A stretch of 64,000 nt of DNA from Oxytricha trifallax (GCA_000711775.1 ARYC01017444.1:18655-82654); one strand, 5' to 3'; positions 10,621 to 22,728 are shown, counted from the first letter of the stretch. The notes: a model not told the origin generated them from the letters alone. Program-made: numbers and translations.

Positions 10621-11228
10621 CATTTTTACTAAAATTTTTATATCAATAAATTTGTAACCCGTATCACTTGGATTTATAGATATCATAAAGACTTATTTTT
10701 TAGTATATTTCATATATTTTGTAAAATAGTTTCTAATTAAATTACATTCATCATAGAGTTAATTTAGATAAAATGGTTGAATTTCATCCCATTTATCTCT
10801 CTATTTATACATTTTTTTATTAAGATTTTAGGATAAAATATGATTAATTAAATTCTTAATTAAATATGCCTTCTTAATTAATGAAAATAAATTTTCTGAA
10901 AAAATCAACTATTTATTTTAATAAACTTTTTATTGAAGTATGATTTAATTCAGCTCATTGAAATAAAATTTTTAGTTTTGAAGATATTTATATGATAAAA
11001 CTTAAAATTTATCATAAGAACTATTATTAAATAAAATTAAAATTGATTATAATTATTTTAGAAACGCTAATTATTTTTAACTTTTTTATATAATTTAATT
11101 GTAATTTAATAGTAAAATAATTTTGATATTTTCATTTTTAGTAAAAAATGTTAAAAAATTTACTTAAATAGATATAAATTTAAGTTTTATAGAAATAAAT
11201 GAAAATACCTAATTTTAAATTTATATTT
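10621..11228. other. AT-rich spacer upstream of the type f gene end
   Basis: No coding signal. It corresponds loosely to 31061-31462. Confidence 0.45.
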
Positions 11229-12680
11229 TCAAGTTAGATGAATCATATTTAAATGATCGACAATTACTTCTACAGTCTTATTTCCAAAAATCGACTCTTT
11301 TGTGATTTTCATGCAAATCTTAGATTCCTTAATAGATTATTTTTCGTCAATTTTGATTGAGATCTTCTTGCTTCTATAATACTCATTAAATAGCTCAATC
11401 GGACTTTCGGTAAACAATTTATAATGTAAGTCATCTCTGATTTAATTTTCATTAAAAATTGTGATACCCGATACTGTTATTGTCAAAAATTCATAGTTTA
11501 ACCGAAATAGAGGCTCAAGCTAAGAAAAACAATTAAATTAAAAGTATAACGAGAATATGAATTGAACTTTATTTGTTGATAAATTTTGAATCTTAGTAAT
11601 GCCTTCATATTCTTCTTCTGTAAGTGAAATAATAATGCTTTTATAATTTTGAAAATTTTTACTAACTAAATAAAGAACATCAAGAAATTTTTCATGCTTT
11701 AAACATTCTTCAAACTCTTCGTTGTTATTTAAATATTTATTAATTAAGCCCTCCTATTAAGTCTCATATATTTCATATGCACAAATTTATTTAAGTTTAT
11801 GATATTTAGATTTGTTTCTCAAAAGCCAGTTTAGTGATTAATTGTAGAGTGAACCCACTATTTTCAAATTTTTGAGATTGATTAAACTTGAGAACATCAC
11901 TGAATCTATAAAAATACTTTATTCAATAATTAAAGTTTTTATATTAGTGTAAGGTAAATCGTTTATCTTCATTAATTTTAAATTTTTACCGTCCTCATTT
12001 TCATTTTGTGATTCTATAATACTTTCCATCAGTTTTTCGCCAATATAGGAATCATTAAATTTCATAATTCTGAAATATTTGAAAAGAGGGTATAAGCCAG
12101 ATTCTGAAAATGTATGCTTTGAATCAATTAGACTTAACTTTAAAAACTTTATATTTGGAAAATTTATTTATTATTAAATATTCAATTTATCCATGTCTTC
12201 GCAAGACCGAAATTTAATATCAACTGTTAATATGCGTTTATTAAGCATCTGTTCAATTTACCCCAAAACCCTGATAAATGCATCAATTTTCACTTAGTTA
12301 ACGAGAGCATCAAAATAAAACTTAATCTTATCGACATACAATACTATATTTTTCAGGTTAATTTTGGTATTGTGAATCTATGAAAAATTAATCTTCATTT
12401 TTTGTTACTAGACAGATCTTAATGGTTATGCAAGAGGTAATGCTTTTTATTCTGATTTCTGAAGTCTCAGTAGAATAAGGAAACTTTTATTTATTCCAAG
12501 GTATGAGTATATTATGAGTCTTATGTTTATTGTTAGACATTTTGATATTGGTACAACAGCTTTTATAATAGGCTTTATTTCAGCTTCAATTTTTTTCTCT
12601 ATTGGCTGTGATTACTATTTTTATAAATCTTTAGCTTGTTACTATTAGACATTTTGGTTTGTCCTAGTGGATTTTTTCAT
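11229..12680 (-). CDS. Array family protein, type f
   Basis: ATG at 12678-12680 to TGA at 11229-11231: 483 residues, translated in full by hand with no internal TGA. The first 60 or so residues are polar, rich in Lys and Gln. Then follow CLTINIRLIIYSYLGINK (F-box-like), leucine-rich sequence, SESGLYPLFKYFRI, FIDSVMFSSLINLK, a middle region of charged and aromatic residues, ESPIELFNEYYRSKKIS and a C-terminal SIFGNKTVEVIVDHLNMIHLT. Paralogues are at 31463-32914 (apparently intact) and 59198-60651 (frameshifted). Function unknown. Confidence 0.68.
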
Positions 12681-13640
12681 TGGAATAAATAATTTATTAT
12701 TTAATATAATAATAACTTATTTTCAAATTAACTAATAAATCTAAGATTGAATATTTATTTTAATGAATAAGGATTTTTTTATAAATGATTCTTATACAAA
12801 TAATTTGATAGCTAATATTATGTAATAGAGTGTTTTTAATTGAAAAATCCTAACAATTAATATACTTTATTAAAATCACTAAAAGAAAATAATTAGTTTT
12901 CTTTGTTAATATTTTATTTTGTTATTATTTTTATTTAAGCTTTAGGTCAAAAACTAATTAATAGAGCATTATTTGAAAATATCATACTTGAGCTTTATAT
13001 AATATTTTTATATGAATATATCAAAATTAATATTGTGTAAAATAATATCAAATATTAAGCTATCTATTTATATTAGCAATACTTTAAATAGCTCTTGACA
13101 AATTTTCAAATATATTCTGGTTATAATTAATTTACATTTATTAAGACATATTTTATAAATCTCTTTTAAAAAAATTCTCTATAATAACTTTAAATTTCTC
13201 AGAATAAAAAGTAATATATAAAAATAAATAAACATTATGTTAATCTTTGAAACGATAAAAATATATTAAATTCAAAGTTTATGACAATATATTATAGTAA
13301 TAAAGTATAAAACTATAAAACATATCAAATATTCTTCAAATATCTAAATAAAAGTGATTAATTAAAAAATAGAGATGAAATAGCAATTTTTTAAATTAAG
13401 AATGTAAAAAATAAATACAAATTAAATTATTAGTAATTTATATATATTTATTTAAAAAAATCATAATATTTAAATATTTTAATAGGTTTTTTTCTTCTAG
13501 TAATTTAACTTATATTGACAAAATAAAAATAAAATAAATATATTAAAGTTCGAATGACATTTAAAACTATTATATTCTAATTTTAATTGTATTAATATAA
13601 TTCTTAATTTAAGTGATTAAATTTAAAAGAGTATTTATAT
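12681..13640. other. AT-rich spacer between type f and type g genes
   Basis: Nearly pure A/T with many short homopolymers and no gene seen. It is repeated in diverged form at 32915-33877 and 60652-61600. Confidence 0.5.
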
Positions 13641-14975
13641 TCAATTATTTTATTTTATTTGAAATATTTAAAACTAATCTGCAAAATCAGTAATAAGTTT
13701 TTCTTATATTGAATTTTGGGATATTTCAAAGCATTTGGAATTAAATTTAATCGATTTTTTTCATTAATAATAAGTGATAAGTTTTCTGATTTATAATAAT
13801 CATTAAATATCTCTATTGGGCTTTAAGTTAAAGATTTAAAAACTTGATATTAATCTAGAAGGAAAAAATCAAAAAATATAACTTTTTCAGTTTGGATCTT
13901 CATAGATTTGAAGTTTATTTGAAAGAGTATACTTGGCCAAGAAAATGCTTCAAAGTTAAAGTCTAAGAGGAAACTAAAATTTATCTTATTCTGTGTGAAA
14001 GAACTTAAGACTTCAACAATCTATTCAAAAGCATTTGTATTGGAAACAGAAGTCTGAAGATTTTCGCAAATTTTGTAATTTTCCTTAACAAAACGAATAA
14101 TATTGATAAAGTTATGTTTCTTTAAGCTCCAATAAAAATCATAGTTAGTATTCAAATAATCACGAATATATTATATTAGATAATCATTTTTTTCACATGC
14201 ATTAATGTTTTTCAATTTTTAATATTTTTTGTTATTTTACAAAAGGCAATTCAAAGATGAGTTATACAGACAATCTATTATGTAAAAAGTTTCTAGATTT
14301 CTTAGACTTGAAAACATCACTGAATCAATAAATAGACTGCAATATATTTTGAGTGATTTAATATTTGAATAAGGTAATTAATTAATGCTCATCAGCTTAC
14401 TGTTTTATCCTTATTCATTGTTTTAGTAAGATTTTATAATTTCCTCCTTCAATTTACCACCAATTATAGAACTTCTCAAACTTACTGAACTAGAATGTTT
14501 TAAAAAGAGGATAAAGCCCAGTATCTGAAAAAGTGATTTGACAATAAAATAAAGTTAACATGTGAAACTGAATGTTTTTGTATTTTATTTAATTGGAAAT
14601 TTTCAATTCTTCCAAATTGCATAAGTTAAATTGAATGCTAATAGTTACTTTGTTTTATGTAAGTATTTCATCTATTTTTAATAAGAATTGTAAAAATCAA
14701 TCAATATAGGTATTATTGGCCTCATTTTTGTAAAATCTAAACTTTAATGCATGTGTAAACTCTAATATACTTATCAAGTTAATTGATATTTCATTAATAT
14801 TACTAATATTTATTTTGAGATTTCTCTTATTTTAAGGCCTTTAAAATTTTGCAAATCTTAAACTCTCTTTTTCTTATTTATGTAATCCAAGTAAAATAAG
14901 ATATGTTTCGGTCATTTGTAAGTAAGAGTAAATATTCAATCGAATATTTTTAGTTAAAGTTTTACATGTTTACAT
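13641..14975 (-). pseudogene. Array gene, type g, with one in-frame TGA
   Basis: ATG at 14973-14975 and TGA at 13641-13643 are in the same frame (445 codons), but a TGA lies in frame at 14697-14699, where paralogues have TAA (Gln) in the same context. The N-terminus has TKNIRLNIYSYLQMTE (F-box-like). The family motif reads SDTGLYPLFK, and the tail resembles CFEISQNS...ADQFQIF. One point change could explain the loss. Alternatively TGA is tolerated here, but most of the other copies argue for TGA as stop. Confidence 0.5.
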
Positions 14976-15234
14976 TGATAAAAATTATTAATTTAGAATT
15001 ATCTTATAAATTTCTTTTATATAGTATAGGTTATTAACAATTTTAGAAATTAAATAAAATAAAGAGCATATATCCTTAAATTCATATTTTAAGGTCTAAT
15101 TTTAAATATTTTATTAATTGGATTAGTTTTATATATGATAATTATTTATTAAAAAATTATGTAAGGAAAAATATCTATTAAACTTTATGATAAATTTTGA
15201 CATTATTTATAAATTTTTGGGGATAAAAAATAGT

Positions 15235-15480
15235 AGTTATGTATAAACATATTAGAACGAGAGAGACCCCCTTTTACACTTGACCGAGACCCCCTCGCTT
15301 TATATAATTTTTTGAATGAATTTTAGACTCTAAATATATATCTTGCCCTGCAAGCTGCTTTTACTATTTGAATAATTATTTTATCAGTTTCTCTACGACT
15401 GTGGACATTTTGAGAACATGCTCCCATAGGAAAGAATTATAAAAAATCACTTTTGACTATCATAAATAGATATATAATTT
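15235..15480 (+). repeat. Left arm of the CCGAGACCCC foldback element (unit 1)
   Basis: Contains GAGACCCCC twice, then a TCTTGCCCTGCAAGC- stretch and TTATTTTATCAGTTTCTC, all shared with 37679-37930 and 63181-63420. No matching right arm follows; the sequence changes to an unrelated coding-like island at 15601. Confidence 0.6.
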
Positions 15481-15600
15481 TCATTATTGATAAACAAAAA
15501 GGTAAAATGTGATAAATTTGAAAATCAGGAATATTCTTAATTATTTAACTGTAATGAATTAGTAATTAACTAATTTTAATCATAAATCATAATTTAATAA

Positions 15601-16027
15601 ATGGATTTGAACGAGGTAAAGACAAAGCCCAAGAAGCAATAGAAGCTAAAGCAAGATAACTACGGTATTTCATACAGACGCGCTTCAGGAAATCACTTGA
15701 GAGCTGGTCAAGAAAAACAGACTGGTACAAATCATGATAATCAATCTACAAATAAACAAGCAGATGTCATTGCTGATTTCGACTATTTGAGAGATTATGA
15801 CTGAGAAGAAATAAAGTACGAGAAGATCTCTCTGGGTTGTGCTAAGGCAAACAAAAAGGTTAGATTGGATAGGAGATGACTCAAGCTCCACTTGTTAAGG
15901 CGGTCAATGAGAAGACTGGAACAATCATTGATATTGAATCAGGTGAAGCAACATACAAACCCGGTGTCATCAACAGTATAGAGAAAACTCTCAGAGTTAA
16001 GAGGCAGAAGTGGCTAAATCAGTTCTG
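15601..16027 (+). pseudogene. Unrecognised coding-like island with broken frame
   Basis: Much GC-richer than its surroundings. From the ATG at 15601 one frame reads about 66 codons of protein-like sequence (MDLNEVKTKPKK..., ...ADVIADFDYLRDYD) to a TGA. The frame shifted by two then reads coherently from about 15810 to TGA at about 16025, including MTQAPLVKAVNEKTGT and NSIEKTLRVKRQKW. TAG is used as Gln. It could be a decayed gene or a macronuclear-destined segment interrupted by short eliminated sequence. I do not recognise the protein. It ends 30 bp before the TBE at 16058. Confidence 0.4.
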
Positions 16028-16057
16028 AAATAACTCTCAATAAAGATAGTAAACAAT

Positions 16058-16131
16058 CAAAACAAAAAACCCCTTAATGAGGTTTATAAGTGCTTTGATT
16101 TGTAGGGAATTTGCTAGGGGTCGGTGTTATT
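16058..16131 (+). repeat. Left inverted repeat of the 16-20 kb TBE
   Basis: Matches the complement of 20009-20082 across about 74 bp; the outer C4A4-like part is degenerate here. Confidence 0.8.
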
Positions 16132-16175
16132 TATAGGTTTTAATGTGAAATTTATAGTAAATGTATATAATTTAA

Positions 16176-17456
16176 TCACTCAAAATGCACTTTTGGATCA
16201 TGTGAGAGATGTCTGAAGTTGATCTTATTTAACCACAACTCTATCTGCTCTATTGATATCTTTGATCTTGAGTTTGGTTTTATTATTATTGATTCTGCCA
16301 TTTGTTTTATTGATTGAGAGACTCAAGTTTTTTCTATAAACTACTTTATTCTTTGCTTAGCATCTTTCTCGCACCTTGTAGAGTAAGTAATTGTTGGAGG
16401 CATATCTCACTCTATTATTATTATTATTGCTGCTAAAGCCCACACATCAAACTGTAAGTCACCATCTCTCCAGTCTTCTCTTTCTGGATAGTACCCCTGA
16501 GTACCCATTACAGTTCCAAGCCTTGATACTTCCACTCTTTAGGCTCTGTGAAATCGATTATTGCTGCTCTTACTGGTGAAAAGTTTATCATTATATTTTC
16601 TGGCTTCAAATCTCTGTGAACAAACCCTAACTTGTGAAGATCTTTAATACCTTGTATGGTCTGAGTTGCTATTTATCCAAGCTACTTATGATTCCTTTGA
16701 TATGTAATGAAATCTCTTAGGGTCATTTCATAGAGTGGGAGTCTGAAAGCAACATGATCCTTGGCAAGGAGAACAGCATCTAAATTTATTAAGTAGCTAC
16801 ACTATTTGAATTTTGCTTGAGTAAGTCCTTGATACTCATTTGTAAACTCCATTTAGTAGTTATCATCACTTAAGAGATAGTTGAAGGGATACACCTTGTA
16901 TGCTTATTGATGATCATTGATAAATTTCTTATCAAAAGAGTCTTCTAATATAAGATAGCTTTAAAGTGAAGTTTCTAGGTCAATTAAGGCAAGAACAGGA
17001 ATCTTTTTATATTGAATTTCAATCATAATCTTTGTTATTCAGATGCTCGTAGGTTGCGTGATTTCCTGACATATTCTGATTCACTAGCTTGTTCAAGCTC
17101 TACAAGTTCCAAAGATTCTCTTGCTTTTCTTTTGTTTAGTAGCTTCAATTCATCTTCATGCATTTCAATCTCTAAATCTTTTTTTAAGCTTTTAAAAGAT
17201 GCTTCCTTAAATTTCTTGTATGAGCATACAACTTATGCTACTCGAAGCATTCATACTTTCCGTCAATTTTTTCGTGCTTTAAGTATACAGTTGGCTTGGA
17301 TTCTCAATGCTCTTTCATATGTCTGTACCAGCTTGATTTATGAGCAAAATCTCTCTCACATAGCTCACAAAAATAGACTTCAGCTTCTTCAGTTTGTATA
17401 GGAATTTCATTAATACCTTTCTCCTCCTCTCTGTCCCCAACACACTTGTTTGCCAT
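16176..17456 (-). pseudogene. TBE zinc-finger/protein-kinase protein (57K type), frameshifted
   Basis: From the ATG at 17454-17456 the protein starts MANKCVGDREEEKG, followed by a C2H2 finger (YFCELCERDF...WYRHMKEH) and a second finger that lacks a cysteine (YECFEQHKLYAHTRNLRKH). A coiled charged region follows, then a kinase-like domain with the catalytic loop HRDLKPENI near 16610 and IIDFTEP where DFG is expected, so activity is doubtful. Further on come GYYPEREDWRDGD and DVWALAA. The frame breaks several times, with a TGA after the first finger and shifts before and after the kinase core. Zinc finger plus kinase is known from TBE elements; its role in transposition is unclear. Confidence 0.7.
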
Positions 17457-18157
17457 TTATTTTATATTATTAATTTCTATTTTAATAACATATAGTTTAA
17501 GTGATAGCTCTGGTAGTTCTTTATGAGAGTTAATCTCACAGCTTTCACACTTTTTATTGCTGCCAAAGTTAAGTCTCATTTTGTTTGATTGAAGTGCTGT
17601 TGTTTCTTAAAATGTTAGCGCTCATATTTAAATTTGAATTTAAAAATATAAAACTGCCTTTATGACTTAGAGCTTATATGACAGCTTTGCAAGCTTTCAA
17701 GTTTCAAGGGAAGTTCTTAGAGTATTAGCGATGAAAAATTAGCAATAAGAGACGAACCAGCTCTAAATATGGGTGAGGAAGTAATTTTACATCAATAATA
17801 GGCTGATTATAGTACGTACCGATTTAGGAGGTTTACTTAGTTAAGTACGTACTGTTTTAAAGGAGATATTATGTGATTTCGTGATTAAATTTAAGGCGCT
17901 TCTTATTAAGTACTAGCATTTTAGAACCTGCTCCTAATTAAGTACGTACCAATTTAAATTTAAAAATATGGAACTATAACAGTAGAAATTGATATCAATC
18001 TCTCAAGTTTGAAACCAGATTTCAAAACCTTCTCCATATCCTTCTTAGAGGTTGACCTCCTATAAGATGCCCATATTTAATAGTAAGTTTAACAGAGGTA
18101 TATAATTGAAATCAATAACCTTAAATTTGAAAATTATTTCTTAGATCTGTAAACAAG

Positions 18158-18944
18158 ATGGAGTCAATGAATGATGCAATGAAAAGAGTGCAAGCTCAAG
18201 AATTGATTCAAAGATTAGAAGCAAGGAGGATTCCATCGCTACCTGGCGCAGCAAGGTAATGAACTCATAGTAGCTAATCTTGATTATGTAGTTGGTTTGT
18301 TCCTGCCAACGATTGAAGGTACTAAAATTTCATTTCTAAGAGCAATACTCTGCGAAGAGAAAAAAGCTTTGAAAACTTAAGATGTGAAATTTGTAGAGAT
18401 TCCAAACTATCCAGAAATCTCTGTGACTATCTTATATGATGATGCTATGAACATCCCAGAGGTTTCGCTGTACCTGCATACTAAGAAGCAGTTGTCAAAT
18501 AAACTACCTGAAAGAAACTATTTCTTTGGCATACTTGCAACGATTAAAGGAGATGATTACTTGAAAGAAATTATTCAAGAATCTCATAAGAAAAGGTACA
18601 GCATCTCTTCAGAAGATAAGGACAAACAAGGGATCATGATAAGTGATAGCTGGCTATCAGAACTGCAGTAGCACCCTTATATTTCAAGTAAGATTTGTAG
18701 CTTAACTCTTTAGAAAAATCTGGTACTGGCATCTTCTTGATGAAGGAATAGAGCAAGCTTCACAGAGAGCGAAAGTCGCAGACAAAGTATGAAGTTAGCA
18801 AGAGAACTTTATTCAAATATTTAGCCTCCAGAGTCAATGAACATAGATGCAGGAGCTGGCAGCAAGAGAAGAAACTTAGGAGGAGGGAAGCAAGAAGAAG
18901 TAAAGAAAGAGAAGCCAGCTCCCTCTAAAGAATTTTAAATGTGA
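18158..18944 (+). CDS. TBE 22K-type protein with candidate 26-nt intron
   Basis: The conserved core (from 18384) contains PNYPEISVTILYDDAMN, then SHKKRYSIS and ISDSWLSELQ. It matches the homologue at 54015-54715. The frame then changes at 18688-18713, a segment starting GTAAG and ending TTTAG; removing it joins PYIS to KKSGTGIFLMKE in frame. The C-terminus is basic and Gly-rich (GSKRRNLGGGKQEEVKK) and ends at TGA 18942-18944. The start region (ATG 18158, MESMNDAMKR) is conserved in both copies, but frames shift between it and the core and again near 18800, so this copy may not be functional. Role in TBE is unknown. Confidence 0.6.
18688..18713 (+). other. Candidate 26-nt intron in TBE 22K gene
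   Basis: Starts GTAAG, has CTTAAC near the 3' end and ends TAG. The homologue at 54170-54195 has a segment of the same length, with GTAAG, CTAAC and TAG, at the same place. Flanks are conserved as protein while the insert is not. Confidence 0.55.
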
Positions 18945-18953
18945 CTTATATAT

Positions 18954-20002
18954 TCATTAACTTAACTACAAAACTTATTTATATACATTCACTGTCCCTT
19001 CTTTAGCACACTTTTATGCCAACTAATTATCAACTCTCTAAGCTGAACATTTTATAAAATTGGCTGTATCGATAGGTAGGTCATGCATCAAGTGGTATAG
19101 CAGCAGTTTCTTGTAATGACCTTTTAATATACCCAGTAGAACTCAATTCCATTAAACTATGGACTGTAAGGTACGTTGAACACTGGCGTTATTCTAAGTT
19201 GTTCATAACTCTTCCTTGTTTCTTTAGTCTTATGAACAGAAAGATTATCAACGAATAGTATAATCTCTGATTCAGGGTACTTCTCTCTCAGCTGCTCTAA
19301 GAACTTAATATACTGCTCTGTCATAATAAAGCGAGGATGAATAACATAAGTTTCTAAACCAGCATCCTCGCTAAAAAATCCAAGAATTGCCATTGTTTAT
19401 ACCTTGACTTTCTAGTCATATACTTCTATGTTGCTATGCCTCTTATACCAAGGCTTCTAGATGAAAGTGTTGAATGTAAACACAGCCTCGTCAGCATGAA
19501 TAAACTTAATATTATTCTATTAGGCTCTCTGCATTTAATTATAAATATAATTTAAGTTGTTATTGTAAAATGGCAGAGTGAAATCAATCACTCTCTTGAT
19601 ACGATTCATACCATTTCGTTTATATATGTTTGCTATAGACTAAGCAGAGATCTTCAACTCAGGGAACTGACTATGAAACATAGTATTACGTTGGTCAAGA
19701 GAGAAGTGAGCCCAATACTTCAAAGTTTTTTCATTTATAAGATAGTCAATATGCTTTTATTGAAACTTTGACTTCCTCTTGGGCTAAGAATTCAACTTTT
19801 ATTGCTATATTTACACAGCTATCAAGCAGTGAGAGCGAACAGTTGCTGGACTACGCTTTAAGAGCAGTGCAATAGAGTTATAGTTCAGTACTTGTTTGAC
19901 TTATTCACTATAAATATCACATCCATAACCCAGTTTAAACACTAAATCTATATACTCTTCATCATAAATAGACCCCAAAAACTTGTAATTTTAGTCTCGC
20001 AT
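18954..20002 (-). pseudogene. TBE DDE transposase (42K type), one frameshift
   Basis: ATG at 20000-20002 (MRDQNYKFLGSIYDEEY). The N-terminal part has helix-turn-helix character (SIALLLKRSPATVRSHC). The DDE core of the IS630/Tc1 group follows: first Asp in FIHADEAVFTFNTF, second in ILFVDNLSVHKT, third acid in NVPYSPQFNGIEF. The uncorrected frame ends at TGA 19088-19090. Comparison with the homologue near 53760 places a 1-base deletion just after NGIEFYW (about 19125-19140); the other frame then continues (LKGHYKKLLLYHLMHDL) to TGA at 18954. The total of about 349 codons fits the 42 kDa TBE transposase. It cuts and joins transposon ends; in Oxytricha such transposases are linked to genome rearrangement. 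Confidence 0.78.
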
Positions 20003-20008
20003 TTAATT

Positions 20009-20082
20009 AATAACCCAACCCCTAACAAATTCCCTACAAATCAAAGCACTTATAAACCTCATTAAGGGGTTTTAGGGTTTTG
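20009..20082 (-). repeat. Right inverted repeat of the 16-20 kb TBE
   Basis: Ends GGGGTTTTAGGGTTTTG, close to the spirotrich telomeric repeat G4T4. Confidence 0.8.
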
Positions 20083-20085
20083 AAT

Positions 20086-20749
20086 CCTCATTAATTGCTC
20101 CATTCCATTTCTATTATTTCTATAACAATCAGAAGTATGCTTCATTAAATATTCACCGATGTAACATTCTTTCAAAATAACTGTATTGAAATGTTTCAAA
20201 AGTAGATTAAATCATGAATTTGAAAAGTTTAGCTTGAAGTCTATAATAGTCAATTTGTGAAATTTAACTTTTTTAAAATTTAATTTTTGCTTAATTTTCA
20301 ATTTATCCAAGTTTTAGCATGATTTAAAAAATAAATTTACAGTTAATATTTTCTATGAAGGTTCATTTTCCAAATATTGCAAGAATTAAATAAGAATATT
20401 GATTAACTCCGAATTTAAAAATGAGTTTAATTTAATAACAAATTAATCTGTGAAATTAATTAAGTTTGTTAAGTTTATGCTTTTTAGTTTGCTAGATCAA
20501 TTATTAATAATTGTTTATTTTAAAGCATTAAAGAGTTACCATACTACAAGCTCTCAGTTTCTGATTTTTGTAATAATAGCAAAATTACAAAATTCTGAGT
20601 TATTTCATATAATCAGTAAATAATTAGTCGGATATTTCTAGTTAAACTATTCTTTTGTTCAAATTTTTATACTGGTTTAATTACAGAAATTCGTGAATAG
20701 GTTGTTGCAAATATCTATTTTACTTTTGAGTTTGACTAAACTTAAACAT
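20086..20749 (-). pseudogene. Array gene, type a, N-terminal remnant cut by TBE
   Basis: Corresponds to 112-790 and 43020-43700. It starts at ATG 20747-20749 and reads leftward to the TBE end at 20082. The C-terminal half is not found on the other side of the element, where unrelated sequence lies (15601-16057), so this is not a simple insertion. Confidence 0.6.
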
Positions 20750-21279
20750 AATATCTTTCACTTTTTAATAAATCAATTTAGTAAAGAATTACTGAAATTC
20801 ATACATATATACTTAGATTATCATCAATCTGAATATATATTTTTAATAGATTTCATATTAATATTATGATTTCTTTTTTATATAAGTCACTTGTGAGTGA
20901 ATAAATTTTTATATCTTAGAAAATCATATAAATGATTCTAAAACCTTTTGTATTATAGTTATTAATTAAAATAATTAAATAATAATTTATTACCTTTACT
21001 TAACTAATAAAAAAAACAAGCAATATTTTTTCTCAGCTAAAAATAATAATAGAATAGATCATTCAATATTTTTATAAAATATCAAAAATAGTAAAAATAA
21101 ATTGAGATTAATAATATAATATTACATTAATTGGAATTTAAATATAAGAAAATTATTAGTTGAATAATTTCATATATTTTTAAACTTATTACAATTATTT
21201 TTTAATTTCAATAAACTTTATTAAATTAAGATTAAAAGAATTAAATGATTTTGAATTAATGTTAAATAAATAAATTTAT
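20750..21279. other. AT-rich spacer between type a and type b genes
   Basis: Matches 791-1314 and 43701-44213. No gene seen. Confidence 0.5.
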
Positions 21280-22728
21280 TCATGAATCTCTTTTCATTAA
21301 TACTAAGTTAAATTAATTATCGTCAAACTCTCTAACATATATTGTTATAAGTTTGCGGACATCCAATGATTTTTTAGTAAATTTCAAGCAAATTGCAAAA
21401 TGTTTCTTAGATTTTTCTTCATCTATTGTCATTGAAATTTATTTCATGCTATAATATTCATTAATTAATTCCATTGGGCTTTTAGTCATTAATTTAAATA
21501 AATAGTTTGATTCTAAATAATTTTAATCAAAAATTGTAATGCTTGGGGCATATAAAGTCAAAGATTTGAAATTCAATTGAAATAAGCGCTCCAACTATGA
21601 GTATGTGTCAAAGTGAAAATTCAAATAAAAATAAAAATCAATTTTGTTTAACTTCAAGCAATTAATGGTTGAAATAAGCTGCTTATAATATTTTTTACAT
21701 AAAGACATTGTAATTAATTCATAGTTTTGATTATTGTTATTTGCAGTCTTAAGAATATCAAGGAATTCAGGATGTTCTAAACATTTAAAAAGTTCCTATT
21801 AATATCCCAAATAAGTGACCTAAAGATTTTATTCATGAAATTATTTGATTTCATGTAATATTATTTTCTTAAGATTTTGATACTTAGTTTTGTTATCCAA
21901 CAATCAATTTATGGATTAATAGCAGAGAGAATCTTCAATTGTAAGGGTTTTGAGATTAAGTAAACTAGAAAACATTATAGAGTCAATAAAAACGCAGTTA
22001 GAAATCTTCAATTTATGTACATTAGAATATGGATTTTAATTTATCTTAATTAACTTCTAGCTTTATCCTTAATCATAATTTATATGAGATTCAATAACAT
22101 CCTCCATCAAAGTTTCACCGATGTATGAATGTTTTAAAGTAATAGCTTTGAAGTATTTGAATAGTGGATAAAGCCCTGAATCTGAAAGTGTAAGTTTAGA
22201 ATCTTTTAGAGTTAACTTGTGAAATTTAATATTTATATATTTTAATTCTTGCACATAAATAAAATCGTCTAAGTTTTAGCATGAATCAAATTGAATGCTT
22301 ATTGTTAAATAATTCTTTTCAACAATATTTTCTAAGTATTGTAGAAATGTTACAAATTTAAAAATTTGATCTTGATTAATAAGTGCATCAAATCTAAACT
22401 TTATTTTATCAGTGAAACTAGTTAAGTTTTCTATTTAAAATTTGATATTATTCAGCTTTGAAAAGTTTATCTTCATAAATTTCTAATATTCTGATTAGTA
22501 ATTCTTCGCATGTTTTAAACTTTTACTTTCTGATTTTTGAAGTTGAAGTAGAATGATAAAACTTTAAGACATTTCAAGATAAGAGTAAATTATTAGTCTG
22601 AGATTTTAAGTCAAACTATTATTTTGAGAGTTTAGAGCATTTCTTTAAATTTCGATTTGATTATTAATTGACTTTAATTTAATTAATTTTAATTTGAATT
22701 GTTTATTAGTTTAAATAATCTTTTTCAT
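21280..22728 (-). pseudogene. Array gene, type b, with one in-frame TGA
   Basis: ATG at 22726-22728 and TGA at 21280-21282 are in frame (483 codons). Features: NLRLIIYSYLEMSQSF (F-box-like), SDSGLYPLFKYFKAITL, FIDSIMFSSLLNLK. A TGA interrupts the frame near 21912 (aat TGA ttg), where the unit 3 paralogue has AGA. Otherwise the parts read are open. Function unknown. Confidence 0.5.

Larger units (their letters stand above)
16058..20082. mobile_element. TBE-like transposon, 4.0 kb
   Basis: A 4,025-bp element with inverted repeats of about 74 bp (16058-16131, 20009-20082) beginning CAAAACAAAAAACCCC and CAAAACCCTAAAACCCC. It is flanked by AAT on both sides (16055-16057, 20083-20085). Inside are three genes in the TBE order: zinc-finger/kinase (minus), 22K (plus), DDE transposase (minus). 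The telomere-like ends, size, ANT target and gene set agree with TBE elements of Oxytricha. The kinase and transposase genes carry frameshifts or stops, so this copy is probably non-autonomous. Confidence 0.88.

Noticed and set aside
15685..15891. 68-codon minus-strand frame
   Set aside because: Antisense to the plus-strand coding-like island, which has the more protein-like composition.
17012..17401. 129-codon plus-strand frame
   Set aside because: Opposite strand of the TBE zinc-finger/kinase gene, whose minus-strand reading has recognisable fingers and kinase motifs.
16058..20082. Tetrahymena Tlr/Maverick-type element
   Set aside because: Too short, no integrase or capsid-like genes, and the C4A4-like ends with AAT duplication and the three-gene set fit TBE.
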